From Piezodorus guildinii (lineage: Eukaryota; Arthropoda; Insecta; Hemiptera; Pentatomidae), in assembly GCA_023052935.1 (NCBI GenBank), contig CM041297.1, positions 111,467,563-111,531,562 of the forward strand: DNA of 64,000 nucleotides, given 5' to 3'. The stretch's first letter is position 1; each line of letters starts with the position of its first letter. The translations under genes and the position numbers were made by a program. The notes under the pieces were generated by a model that had not been told where the DNA came from, ran no database searches, and was given only the letters and a program-made list of their open reading frames with translations. Shown one piece after another: positions 19,405-31,499 of this stretch.

Positions 19405-20280
19405 GATGGCTATCTAAGATTAGATCTTAATTCCATTTTTTTGGATAAAAAAAAAAAGTAGTAATCCAATGTTACAAAGTCTGGACTATATGGTGGATGA
19501 AGCAGGAGTTTGAAGCCATCAAGTTCTATTAAATTTTCTTTGGTTCGACGAGAAGTGTGAGGAGGAGCATTATGTTGTTGGAATAAAACATTCTTTTTTC
19601 GGTAGGTCAAAGCAGACTTCACTCAAAATTTTTCCAGTTGAGGTCAGAATTCATAGATCATCCACCAGGAACAAATACGTGATGAATAACACCTAAAAAA
19701 TTAAGAAAAGAAATCAAAACATAGATTTTTTTTTTTTTAATTTTCCATTGCAGCAACTGGAAAAGCAGTTTTCCAGTGATCTAGCTATTGCTCAAGGATT
19801 CTCAGATTACGCCAAGAAACCCAGGTTTTGTCACAGTTGACAGTTGTCGGGTAAAATTACGTATCAGAAGGGTTCTTCAATACATTTTCACTAAATGTCT
19901 AACGTCTTAGCTGATTGCTAAGGAATAAATTCGAGAAGAACCAGTCTATTGCATTTTTTACCTTCACAGTGGAGAGTAGATGGCGACTAACAGTATCTTT
20001 CGACACACCACATTCCCTGGCAAGTTCGCGAGTACTTGTAAGCGAATTCGACTCGCAGAATCTTATTAATAACCATTAATGGTCGCCCGGATCCCTTCTT
20101 CTTTTCAAACGTAGTATCTCCACAGCTAATTTTTTTAAACCAACGCGCGTTAAGGACGCCTTTCCCTTCATATTTTATAATTTCACAAGTAGCTTTAGCG
20201 GCTTCCTCCTCCCCCTCTAATGCATTAAAATTATGAGAATTTCGTAAGACACTCTGATGGTTCTTCTTTAAAAGCATAGT
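19405..20280 (-). pseudogene. degenerate mariner transposase
   Basis: Relic of a mariner (DD34D) transposase in pieces. 20277-19987 gives the N-terminal helix-turn-helix part: EEEAAKATCEI, GKGVLNARWFKKISCGDTTFE and KKGSGRPL. A middle part is broken by stops and frame changes; short stretches resembling 'CDKTWVSW' and 'GVIHHVFVPGG' can be read near 19840 and 19690. 19622-19410 gives the C-terminal part: FQQHNAPPHTSRRTKENL, LLLHPPYSPDF and LDYYFF. The second catalytic Asp, normally in QHDNA, has been lost (QQHNA); the third (LDYYFF) is kept. I found no clear terminal inverted repeats. Inactive. Confidence 0.8.
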
Positions 20281-20984
20281 AATTAATTGGTTTGAAGTTT
20301 TTTTTTTAAGAAGTCAAAGTGGATTAAAGAAGCTCTGAGAATGTTTCTCTATTATCAAGTATTAAATATCTACAGTCCTTTAAGATCTTGGTTTTTTTTT
20401 TGGGTTTTTTTTTTTTTTGCATACACTATTATTTTTTTTTGTTTATGGTAAAATCAACAAGTCTTAAATAATCACATATACTATTTTTAGTTACCTACCT
20501 AATTCATAATTAACATAGCACAGACCAGCCAGTATGACCTAGAATGCAGGAGGTATTTCCAACATATTGCGTTAATGACCTTACCAAAGATATGGTAAAT
20601 TAGCCAACTATTGACGCAGCAGTAGCCCGCGGTTGTAATTAGTACATCCTTTAACATTGTAAAGTATGCAAAACATTCCGTATGGCTCAATGTGGCCATA
20701 AACCTAATTGAGGGGTTGTAAAAAAACTAAATGAATCAATTATTATATCATTTTTATTAAATCGAATACTCTAAATATGTGGATGACAAAAAATATTTCA
20801 TATAAATTTAATCGACAATATTAAATCAGTTAACTATATATTTATAGTTGTGAATGAGAAGCTGATATCAAAGAGTTCAGAATCTATTTTTGGTAAATCA
20901 AAGTTACAATTGTACAACGTCAATCTGTAGAATTATTTTAAACAAATTAAAACTACAGTAATAATTGAAAGAATATAGAACAGA
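20281..20984. other. no gene recognised
   Basis: A+T-rich with T runs at 20390-20440. The minus-strand open frame 20499-20699 has no recognisable features. Confidence 0.4.
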
Positions 20985-21065
20985 ATCCCGAGTCGCGAAC
21001 CCGTAATTATTTTATGTGATGTTACTGGTCATCTGGTTGCTAACCCACTCAGCCACCTAGCCACT
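20985..21065 (-). repeat. tRNA-like fragment, probable SINE head
   Basis: On the minus strand, 'tagccggtggctgagtggg'-type sequence ('ggctaggtggctgagtgg' as read here) gives an A-box, and 'gggttcgcgactcgg' a B-box about 45 nt later. The acceptor arms do not pair convincingly, so a SINE head or tRNA relic is likelier than a tRNA gene. Confidence 0.4.
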
Positions 21066-21599
21066 TCAGTTCACTGTCAGCCAAAAAGAAACTTAGAATA
21101 GTTTAGTAATTTTTTAAATATTTATCGATTAAAACAAAAATAGAAATATTTCATAATCCATTGTTAACCTTCTAAAGTACTTGGATTAATATCGTGCATC
21201 CTGAAGCAATTAAAACTATTTTTCGATACATAATGTAATCAGCAATGACCATTTAAGGTCTTCAAAGCATTTTATTTTTATTTTATTTTCACTAACCATT
21301 ATATGAAATATTTACCTATATATATTCAATATAAATAAGTATATATAATATATAATAAGTATAAGTACTTATCTTATTTAGATCTGTAGGAAAACTGAGG
21401 ACTTCGATGTAACATTTCGAAAGCAAAGGTTGCGTATATATGAGCATATGGTCCGACTCAATAAGCAAATTTTTATTAAAATATGAAAATACAAAAGTCA
21501 GGGTGGATATGTTGGGCAAATGAAGGAGGGAATAAGAAGATTAAATATCTCAGAGGAGGGCTGCTTAGATCGTAAGCATTTTAAACAAAGAAATATTTT
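21066..21599. other. no gene recognised
   Basis: A+T-rich. Nothing supported. Confidence 0.4.
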
Positions 21600-21845
21600 T
21601 TTTAGATTTTATTTTTTTAGGGCCAGAGGCCCTTTCTTACAGGCAAAATAATAATCTTTTTTTACTTATAGATAAGCCTATTACTACAGATAAATAAAAC
21701 TAACATCTTAACATTTTCATAATGAAATTGGAAGAAAATGGGCTGAGAAGAGAAGGGCGAGGCAGTCGGAAAGGATAGAGGAGTATTGGAGGAAGAAAAG
21801 AGAAGCTACATGTTGTTTTGAGTCGTCATAGAAGGCCTGTTCTCG
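21600..21845 (-). mobile_element. CR1/L2-like LINE 3' end
   Basis: On the minus strand this ends with a stem-loop GGGCC-TCT-GGCCC (21620-21632) followed by 'taaaaaaataaaat', the same layout as the 3' ends at 8.5, 26.2 and 31.95 kb. The preceding ~200 bp is CT-rich on the minus strand, like CR1-type C-terminal coding DNA, but I could not read a convincing protein. Confidence 0.45.
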
Positions 21846-21905
21846 AAAAAAAGAAAAGAAATATTTATGTGTATTTTAAACATATTTTATTTTAAATAAG
21901 TTGTA

Positions 21906-21951
<46 letters not shown>

Positions 21952-23039
21952 TTATATATCTATAATTATATATATATGTCTATAATATTCCAGCATCTAC
22001 GTTAAAGGTTTAATAATTATTTGAACCTACAAATTTAGCGAATTAGATCTGATCTACACATAGAACATCCTGACGATTCCATCCAGGTTTATGGTTTCTT
22101 GGCATATTTATAGTAAGCAGAACTAAATTGTAACTTTGATATCGGTGTTAAAAGGTTTTAGAGTTCGCCACTCAATATTATCAACTCATGCGACGTCCAG
22201 CACATCAGTACTGAGTTCACCAACTCTTTCATTAAAATGACTTCTCAGAACATCTAATTCGGCAAAAATCAGCTGAATAATTGAGAAACATTTCATTAAT
22301 TGTTAATGAAGCTGTTTTCTTACTATTGTTTCAAATAAAGCTGACCACGAGTTATGCCTCTTATTCATTTCACTTCCGCAATCATTTACAGGAGAAGCTT
22401 GAAAGTAGCAAACACGGATTCAGCGATATAATTTACAATTGAAATAGAGATTGTAAGCTAGTTATTAATTAATATAAAAGCTGAGTGTTGAAATGGTTGA
22501 ATAGCTTTAGGGAGTAGGTTTTTTAGGATCTAAGGTCTTTTGGTAATATAAAAAGAAAAACAATTCCCTTTCATGATTAGATCGTCTTTGTGATCATGTT
22601 ATGATATTGAAATCTTTATGAATTTTATTATTTTCTCGTTGATTTTAAAAGCTTCGTGTATCTCTATAGTTCTTGACAATTAAATTAGACTTTTAAAAAT
22701 CCACTTCTTCGTAACCTGTCTTTTTATATATTCCTGAGAATCCTCCAGCGTGGAGATAGATTATTTAGCCAAGCGCACGCAACTATAATTTATATGTTTA
22801 TCATTCGGTTTAGCAAACTTACTTTTGTATGTAGACATAAATGTTGTCAAACTAATTTTTTTTTTTACCGAATTTTTCTTTTCTTTACTTTAGTGCTATT
22901 GTTAGTGGTTTATTATTTTTTTAATAATGAAAGTTATAATTACTTTTAAAGATAATTATGACCCAAATAAAGTATAACAATAAATCCGGCTGTCCAACGT
23001 AAGATTTTATAAATACTAGTTTTATTATGTAAGTGCTAT
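21846..23039. other. no gene recognised
   Basis: Contains a (TA)n run at 21908-21950. The rest is A+T-rich without supported features. Confidence 0.4.
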
Positions 23040-23330
23040 TTGATCGAGAATTCAATTTCCAACGAAAAAAAAAAAAAAAATCCTTGAAATCGGATAAGAA
23101 ATATCAGAGATATCGTTTTGAACTTAGCAATTTCCTAATTTTTCTTGGATATACATGGATAGAGTTGCTACTTTAATTAATTTATTGCTACACTTATAAG
23201 TTAATATAAATTTTAATGTTATAAATAAATATAAGCCTAAAGAGCTCTATAAATAGTTATACCAGTAATGTAATTAAATGGAAACAATATACCATTGTGT
23301 TATAATTTGCGTTTTCTTAAGAAACAAAGT
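23040..23330 (+). repeat. interspersed repeat family C, copy
   Basis: 'cgagaattcaatttcc', an A run, 'ccttgaaatcgg', 'atatcagagatatcg' and later 'agttatacca' with 'ataccattgtgt' match 40075-40390 in order. Confidence 0.55.
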
Positions 23331-23524
23331 ATTTTAAACGTTTTTATGATTTTTAACGTATAATTTGCGGCATATTTTCATTGATATTTTTAATTATTAT
23401 AATTGAAATTATTTTTTATGTGTAGTCATAGCTCCGATTACTTTTGACATCCAGAGTGGCAGATGTTTGTAAATTGAATTTAAATAAGAATATACAATTA
23501 TAAAAATAAACTAATACAGAGGAG

Positions 23525-23800
23525 AAGTTAATCCGAGGTGCATTCATCAAAAACATTTAAATAGAATTTTCATTTATTGTGCCACCGTTTCGTCCTAAAT
23601 TTTAGGCCATCTTAAGGGCGATCGAATTTAGAATGATCGCAAAAATGCGATCATTGAGAGGAAGAATGTTGGAATCTTCCTCCTTTAATCGTTCTGAAGA
23701 TGGCCTAAAATTTAGGACGAAACGTTGGAAGAATAAATTAAGTTTCTACTTAATTAAGTGTTTTTGATGACTGTAACCCGAATTAACGTATCCTCAATTT
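23525..23800. repeat. inverted pair of modules with a hammerhead-like core
   Basis: Two ~90-100 bp modules face each other in inverted orientation around a ~70 bp centre. Right module (plus strand): CTGAAGA at about 23694, one T, a GGCCTAAA/TTTAGGAC stem, then GAAACGTTGG and AATAAAT. The left module is its diverged complement ('ccgtttcgtcctaaa'). Both also share 'gtttttgatga' and '(c)ggattaac'/'cgaattaac' further out. The CTGANGA-stem-GAAA order resembles a hammerhead ribozyme core. No cleavage site or stem I was identified. Confidence 0.5.
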
Positions 23801-24069
23801 TTGAATATTCTTACATCACTATAAATTAATACAGTTTATACGTAAACTTATATACTTAAATAAAAATAAAAAGTTTATTAATTCATGTATGAATTATCAT
23901 TAACTTAATAATTATAAAATTAGATAGATTCTTAAATATTTTTATGATAATATTCTCCATCTTATCACATCAAATAGTATAATAAATTTGATATTTTATT
24001 AAGCTCCCATAATAAGCAGGCTTATACAAATGCAGTCCTTATTCTGAATTTTATTTAAATGTAGATACA

Positions 24070-24500
24070 TACCCTTTTTTTTTTTTTTTTTTTTTTTTTA
24101 TATGCACATATAGAATTCCAGTGCTTCGCAAGAGCTACTAAAGACGATTCCTTTCCACCCGACTATAAATCTCCCACTTTATACCCTATTATTTATTTAT
24201 GGCTTTATTCTATTTCTGCCCATTATCCCCTCCAATCCGCTGTGCTCCTGACTGCCGGACAATTGATCCCCAATTTATGGGCTGCTACTGGGCTCGTTAA
24301 GTCCGGTTTTGGACGTTTTGTAGCCACTTGGCTCCGCCTAATCCTCAGGAGATAAGATTTTGGCTAGATTCGGTTCTAGCTTCCTGGATCATTTGTATCA
24401 AGGTTACAAAATTTGGGATTTACAAGGCCTATGGGCGTGGGTGTACAAGTTTCTAGATCAGGGAAGGAATTTGATTGCATAGTTTTGTGGTATTTCGCTT
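24070..24500 (-). other. poly-T-bounded segment, possible unknown retro-insertion
   Basis: A ~25 bp T run (24075-24100) borders about 390 bp of much less A+T-rich DNA. This is what the 3' tail of a minus-strand retro-inserted sequence would look like. I read no protein on either strand and no tRNA boxes. Confidence 0.3.
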
Positions 24501-25537
24501 GAGCTCATCTTGATAACTAAACTGCTTCTTAATATCCTTTGAGCTTTGAAAAAAAAAAAATAATATAAAAAGGTAAAGGATTTAATAAAATTATTTCTTA
24601 CTAAAATGTAAACGATGCACTTCCTTTAATTCATAAATTAATTTAATTTAATTAAATATAAGTACATATAATCATTTTTTTTAAATTATTTTTTCTTCTG
24701 TTTTTAATTGGAAGGGCAAAAAAAAAAAGTTAAAATTATTATCTCTCCCACATCTTTACGAAAACGATTTATTAATTAATTTTGAGAAAATAAAGGGCAA
24801 ACAAATAAAAGGTGTAATTCTAGTGAAAACTTGAACTAGAAATGTTTTACAACCGCAATAATTTCCCATTCCACTATTACTAATATTATTAAATTAAAAA
24901 ATATAATATTTTCGTCATTAAAAAATATTATAAAGTCAGGCAGTCCATATAACGTTGGTCCAAATAAGTTAGTATTTGGAATAAACAACTTTATTTTATA
25001 CAACTCAATTATAAACAACAGCAATTAGTTAAATCAACTTAATTGAATAAACGTTAATCATAAAAATTAATAGGAGTGGGAAAGCTCTTTTCTTAAGGAC
25101 ATTCCAAATATTTTCACGACCACTATAATATGTATTACACGTTCTTTCACATGTTATTAATAAATTAGATTAGTAGAAATTATCCCTGCAATACTAAAAT
25201 TAAAATCAAGCATTCATAGTTGGGAATACCTCTTATTAAAGAATATGTTACCAAGGTTAATAAACACTTCATTTTCAAATGTATAAGTAACAAAAATTAT
25301 CTTATAAGACATATTGAAATTATACTAACGATAGAACAAGACGGTATGTCCATAAGCGAACTAAACGTATGCCACTGCAAGATATGGTTTTTGTAGTTTT
25401 TTATTTTTCAAATTGAGGAAGTTTTTATATTTATTTTTCTTTCATTTATTAATGTGATTATATCCGGTGCTTGTTGTCAAATAGGTACTTAAGAGAAGGG
25501 TCTGCTTTTTGTACATTGTGTATGTGTTCTGTATTAT
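24501..25537. other. no gene recognised
   Basis: A+T-rich. Nothing supported. Confidence 0.4.
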
Positions 25538-25548
25538 TATATATATAT

Positions 25549-25600
<52 letters not shown>

Positions 25601-25618
25601 CAATATATATATATATAT

Positions 25619-25668
<50 letters not shown>
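25538..25668. repeat. (TA)n microsatellite with 'ttcca' interruptions
   Basis: Long TA runs broken by 'attccaata' at about 25617 and 25660. Open frames here that encode Tyr-Ile repeats are artefacts of the repeat. Confidence 0.9.
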
Positions 25669-25844
25669 CAACTCCAAACTATTGTACGCACAAATGTAAT
25701 TTTACTCAATTTTATTTACTAACTTATTATTTTTATGTTACTTAATTTGCTTTATTCATACAATTACTTAATTATTGTTATTGTTTAATCTCATCCTATA
25801 GTTGTTTCCCTACTATTATTACTATATTTAACTCCATTTATGCT

Positions 25845-26235
25845 TTCAACTAGCCAAAGCAACCTCTCTTTGGAATTATATCCCTCCTGAGATCCGTCAT
25901 GTAAGAACTTCCTCCTTCAAATCGCTCCTTTTCAACCACCTTCTCCTTTCCCAGTCAAACAGACAATAACCTCAAACTGCAGATGCTAGAAATGCCAATT
26001 TTGTTGTGTTTATATTATTTAAATTATCACTAATTAAGTTATTTCTGTTTTTTTTTATTTTCATTATAAGAGTCTGATTTGTAAATATATACACAAATTA
26101 CAACCTTAATTATTTTTTTAGTTTAGTAATTTGTTGTTGTTCAAAGCCATGACCACATTTTTCTGGTCATCGATTCTGTATTTTTATTTTTCTCTTAAGG
26201 GACTTTAGCCTCAGAATAATAAAGAAGTTTTTCAT
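25845..26235 (+). pseudogene. CR1/L2-like LINE, 3' end
   Basis: The frame reads AKATSLWNYIPPEIRH and SSFKSLLFNHLLLSQSN up to a stop near 25970; this is the 'W(N)..P..IR...S..FK..L...L' C-terminal block of CR1/L2-type reverse transcriptase, as at 8.1 kb. A ~230 bp 3' UTR ends with AAGGGACTTTAGCCTCAG (26197-26213, a decayed stem-loop) and 'aataataaag'. It is severely 5'-truncated. Confidence 0.65.
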
Positions 26236-26249
26236 TTTATTTTCAATTA

Positions 26250-29200
26250 GTGTTTGGAACAAATATCCCTTTTTTTTATTTTATAAGGATAATCATTTAA
26301 AAATTAATTAACAAAAGATACTATATTGTAAATATGTTAATAAAACTTTTCATTCTTCAACTCTAGCATTTCCGCAGATTCCTGAACAATACCTATACAG
26401 ACGATGAAATCATTATCTATGCTTCTCGTCCTTAAAAAAAAACGATCGATCCAAATGAACCATATTCCATTCTTAAGGTAAATAAAATAATGACAAGGAT
26501 ATTACCTCCAACTCACTATCAGTAAACAAAGTATTAAATTAATTAATCGCAGATTTCTTTTTTTTTTTTTTTTTCCAAATTTAGATAAGGTAAAAAATAT
26601 ATAGATGTCCATTATTTATGAGGATAAAGTGTTGGATTACTTTAAAAACTCCATAAATCCAGTTTTGAAGAGATATTTTTTCGACTGGCACCCCCCACCC
26701 CAGAATGAGCGCACCCCTCCACGGAGCGAAGCGGGGCTGTCAGTCCAGTGATAGCTCGCCCAGGCTCCTGACCGTCATGTGGAGATGAATAGCTGTATCT
26801 TCGTGAGTAATTCGTATCTTATCCAGTATTCGTATATAGTTTAATTACAATTGGATTCGTCAGTGTTTTCTGGACATTACTGTATTTTTAAAATAATTTT
26901 AAATTTTTTTTATTGCATTATAAAATTTTTGACAGCTGTCAAACCTTTTTCGAACACAAAAAATACTAATTTCACTCTTAAAAATCACACCGTTCTCTGA
27001 CAAGTGTTATTTCACAGTATCTAAAAAATATTTAAAATTTTAAATTTCCTCGAAATTGAACATGTTTACATTTTTTTTAAATATTTCTTCATTTAAAGGA
27101 CTATTATTTTTTTAAATTATTAATACAGTTAAAAAAATTAAATAAAATATACTTTAAATTTATCAGATTATTTTAACAGGACGACAGTAAAATATAAAGT
27201 TACAAATTTTATTTTTATTTTTGAATTGACATTATGATAATTAATGCAATTCTTATGTCATCTTAATTGTCATCTCGTCAAAAATAATTTAAAAACTGCT
27301 TATTTTGTTCAAGACTAAGTTAGGTATTATGTAAAATTTTATTTGAAAAATATATTTTAATTTGTCGCTGATTGTTCTGACGACAATGGACAACAATGCG
27401 CTGTTTAACAATAAAAAAAAAATTTAATTTAGTCAGAATAATATTGTTGTTTTCAGTCTATCTAGTTATAAATTTAAATTACTTACTTTAACAATACCCA
27501 GGTCACCTTAATTAATAAAAGAAATCGGAATGAAATTATGGATAACCGTAAGCTGTAATAATATCATTACAGTTATTTTTTTTATCAGTTGAATTTAAAA
27601 AAAAAATAATTATATTATAATAAATTATCATTCAATGGATTTATAAAGAAAGACGAGGGAAAGGAATATATATTGTTCTGATTATTTTTCTTTACGATTA
27701 TGAAGAGAATATTTATCCAATTAGTGCAGTAAAATGTTAACTATTTTTTTATTTAAATAATATATTATCTTTTTTGACGATTGAGTCGTAACTGTCAAAC
27801 AGAGCATGTTTATACAGTTTATTTAAATTGGGCCATAACTCACCCTAGAAGTCACATTGAGCCTTGTTGTCCTACCACCGCTTTCAACAGTATACATTAT
27901 TAATACATTTCTGTATAACTATGCGGTCTCTTACATAATGTTAGGTTTATCCAGTTCAATGGTAACCTTGGGCATAAAAGAAATCTCTATAATTTTATTT
28001 TATTTTTTAAAATTAATTAGCTCTGTTAGGTGCGGTTTTCATATGCGGGAATGGGAAAATTTTGTTTATGATAGATACATAAATAAATAAAATAAAATAT
28101 GTGATATTTATATATCGCGAACGAAGCGAAATCGTTGGTCTGACTTTGACCTTGACACAATCCCAGATGGAACCCTTCTCTTACTGATATTTAGAATAGA
28201 AAAAAAAATTATAACTGCAAATTGTGTTGATAATTTTATTATTATTATATTTTTTTTTAAATATATTGCTAGAATTATTTTGAATATTGGAATATAATTG
28301 TTTAAATTATTATTAACATATAATGTAATATAATATATCGATCGAAGTTCAAATAAATTATTTTCAAAAGCATTGCTAAAAAAAATGTCTAGCTGTCATC
28401 AAAGAGTTATAATAATGTAATTAGAAACATAGTTAAATATTACATTTTAATGCCATTTTAAATTTTAATCGTGAAAAAAAAAGGTATATTCCTATCCTTT
28501 AGATACTTCTCAGATAGTTTTTTAAAACCGCTATTTACTGTTACTTATATAATTATTTACAGTTACAGTAAAATTATATTTTTATGAATGAATAATTTTA
28601 GTAAATTGAATGATTTATTGTACATTTGGTAGGCTTTTAATGTTTTTCATACAAAAAAATAAATAAAAAAGGAGGAATTTTTGTAGAGCATATATATCAA
28701 AACTATTTGAACCAAACGCAAAAATTTAGCAATATATCCCATCTCCAGTACAGAAAAATATTTTTTTATTAAAATTTTATTATTAAGTTTAATTATATGA
28801 TGTATATAAAACTCAATATATATAGAGAACAAGTTGATTTATCATATAGTTTTACAGTCACAAAACAACAAACTGTATTACAAAAAAAGAAACCAAGGCT
28901 ATTTACCTGCATACAGGAAAATTAAAACTTTCTTCCGGATTTTTTATCTGTTACAATTAGTTATAATTTCTTTTTTCATTTTAAATTAAATATTGTGTTT
29001 AATTGAACGATTTCCTAAACTACTGAACCTTTTTTAACTATAAATAAATAAATACAATTACAAAATAGGTGTAAGTAGAAATAAATTAATATTTTCAGTA
29101 TCTAGTAAATATGTGAACAAGTTTATGAATATCTTTCATATACGTAACTTTTTTTGTTTGTTATTTATGCAGAGATAGGAGCATTGAGGATTTTACAATA

Positions 29201-29280
29201 TGATTTAGATTATAAAAATTGGATACGAGAATAACAGTATGTTTTAGCGGTAGTAGAGTAAAATGAAGTTTTAATCCGAG
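26250..29280. other. no gene recognised
   Basis: 3 kb of A+T-rich DNA. Exceptions are a GC-rich patch at 26690-26790 ('caccccccaccccag', 'ggagcgaagcgggg') and a smaller one at 28115-28190 ('gcgaacgaagcgaaatcg'). Neither carries a recognisable gene. A poly-A run lies at 29283-29306. Confidence 0.4.
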
Positions 29281-29589
29281 CATAAAAAAAAAAAAAAAAA
29301 AAAAAAAGTCAGAAATTGTTGTAATTTTCATATTAACTGGTAAAAAGTCCCAAAGTTTTTCGTTTTCGAGTGGAGTGGCAGAATCAAAAAAATATTTTAT
29401 TTTTTTTAATTTTATTTATTTATTTTTTTTTTTTTTTTTTTTTTTGTGCATATCTCAAAAATTATTAACTTTATCGAAAGTATTATTCAAAACTAAAGAA
29501 ATTTAAAACATCAAAACAAAAATTTTTATAAATTTCCTCTCCAACATCAATGGTTGCGGATATATTTTAGGAACAATATATGAATAATA

Positions 29590-30200
29590 ATATTCATACG
29601 AGATATCACTCATTTCTAACATTATTATCGTTATCATGGAAACGGTTTATCCTATGAGGATAATTGTTATAAAGTAAATTATCGTGTATTTAATAAGCTT
29701 TCATTTCAGTTGACAAAAGATTTGTGCGTCTAATATTCAACGACATAAAGGTATAAAAAAAAAATGATTTTTCGAAAAACGAGATATCACTATTTTCTAA
29801 TATTCTTACGGTTTTATCAAGGAAACGTTATCATCCTATGAGGGTAATCGTGATAAAGTAAATTATCAAGTATTTAATAAACATTTATTTGAGTGGTAAA
29901 AGACATTTGTATGTCTAATATTTAACGATATAGAGGTATTACAAAAAAAAAAAAAAATTAGCTGAAAACGAAATATCACTATTTTCTACCATTATTAGGT
30001 CACTATCATGGAAACACTCATCCTGTGAAGGTAATCGTTATGAAGTAAATTATAATTATTTAATACGCTTTTATTTAAGTTGGTAAAATACATTTTTATA
30101 TCCAATATTCAACGATATAGAGGTATTACAAAAAAAACGTAATACGGAATATTGCGAAAACGAGATATAACTATTTTCTAAGATTATTACAGTTATTATC
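29590..30200. repeat. tandem array, ~185 bp unit, with X-box-like motif
   Basis: Three full units and a fourth partial one. 'agatatcact' (or a one-base variant) starts near 29601, 29782, 29971 and 30163, so spacings are 181, 189 and 192 bp. Each unit also has 'tatcatggaaac' (or 'tatcaaggaaac'), 'taaagtaaattat', 'tatttaata' and 'caacga(c/t)ata(a/g)aggta'. The motif GTTATCATGGAAAC fits the RFX X-box half-site layout (RYYNYY-N2-RRNRAC). No protein frame. Confidence 0.75.
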
Positions 30201-30420
30201 ATGGAAACGGCTCATCCCGCCTGTGAATGGCAGACTAGGGTCGTTCGATTCATATCATCACCTAGTATTATGAAGTCAAAAGGAAAGTCGTGCTCAAATG
30301 AGTCAGAATTTGGTCTTTTTGGTCCATTTTCGAATGGCCGCCATTTTGTAATCCATCCGTTTTGAGTTGGCATACGTGTTTTCTGCTTTACCATCGTATT
30401 ATGATAGTATCTATCATGAT
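30201..30420 (-). repeat. segment joined to the tandem array, YY1/PHO-like site
   Basis: Follows the last array unit. A 60-codon minus-strand open frame (30212-30394) has no recognised domain. On the plus strand GCCGCCATTTTG (about 30338-30349) is a full YY1-type match, and GCCAT is the core bound by insect Pho. 'tatctatcatgatagata' at about 30407-30425 is a palindrome. Probably a unique end of the repeat element rather than a gene. Confidence 0.35.
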
Positions 30421-31499
30421 AGATATTAAATATTTTGGTAAAATGGGTTGCATTTTTTGTTGCTGGTTTAGGATTAATAATAATTATTCGATGGACACCA
30501 TTTCAAAGATGTTTATTTTTTTTATTTTCAGAACAAAATAACTAAGATGAATTCTTGTAGAGCATATATCGAAAAACAAAATCGTGTTCAAAATAACAAA
30601 GAGATCACACTATCAAAAACAAACAAATGAACCTATAGAGAGAAGAAGCCGTTTGGGAGGTCGGTCTTTTTTCACCTCCTTAGATGGCCCTAATTACCTC
30701 CCTTTAATGGTGCCCGGTAGCTGATTGCTACTAATTACACTCTAGGTAATTAATGTCGAGGGAGACACCTGGTCACTTACGGATGGCACCCAGATAATTT
30801 ATTAGTAAATTAAATGTTCTGACAGGATTTTTATAATTTCAAACACTTTTCTTTCAGAAAATATATATTATAATTACAACTTACGAGTGTGGGAAAAAAA
30901 GAGCTGATTAGATCTAAATCAGTATTCCTCAAAATTTTTGGTTACCCGCTTTATGGAAACATGGGGCAATTTCTTCTTACCCCAGGGTCATATCCTGGCG
31001 AAAAAAATAACAGAATAAATAAATAAATGATTTGTATCTATAATATTTAAGTAGGTTGGTATATTTTCTGCTTATTTTTATATGTTATCATTGTCACTAC
31101 ATTCAAACATTTTTCATTATCACATTAATATGTATCTCTTTTGTTCTGATGTTTGTAGCCCTGACAATGGCTCACAAGCTTGAACCGAAACGCAAAACTA
31201 AAATATTTAAAAGAAAAAACTGACTTCTGATTATTTCTACCTGTAATAATAATTGTTCAGTCATATCCGGAATTCGAAACCCTAGACACGGAGAACAGAA
31301 GACTTTTATTCAATTCACTAGCCCAAACTAATTGAAAAAAAATCATAAAAGTGAATTTAGCCTTTTTATTTTAATTAGCAATTTATAATAATTTTTTTAT
31401 AATATACCAGGATGGTAAAAGCACTGATTACTGATAACAACTGTATGAAAATGTACTTTTTTAAGTAGACATACAAATGTATATAACGCATCATTGAAC
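30421..31499. other. no gene recognised
   Basis: Mostly A+T-rich. 'ccctgacaatggctcac' followed by 'gaaccgaaacgc' (31160-31193) loosely recalls the CTGA...GAAACG modules at 23.6 and 47.0 kb, but the core is altered. Confidence 0.4.

Noticed and set aside
25471..25745. Open frames rich in Tyr and Ile
   Set aside because: They are translations of the (TA)n microsatellite; the same applies to 44490-44684.
26385..26435. Possible reverse-transcriptase box (TYTDDEIIIYASR)
   Set aside because: The Ala of YADD is replaced, no neighbouring motif can be read, and the frame is short; probably chance.
29590..30200. CRISPR array
   Set aside because: Unit is ~185 bp with diverged copies and no short identical repeats separated by unique spacers.
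30870..31015. SINE-3-like stretch sharing 'ttattctgttatt'
   Set aside because: Only one short A+T-rich block agrees; the diagnostic SINE-3 blocks are absent.
31155..31195. Another hammerhead-like module (CTGACAA ... GAAACG)
   Set aside because: The core has A where the invariant G of CTGANGA should be, and the stem is poor.
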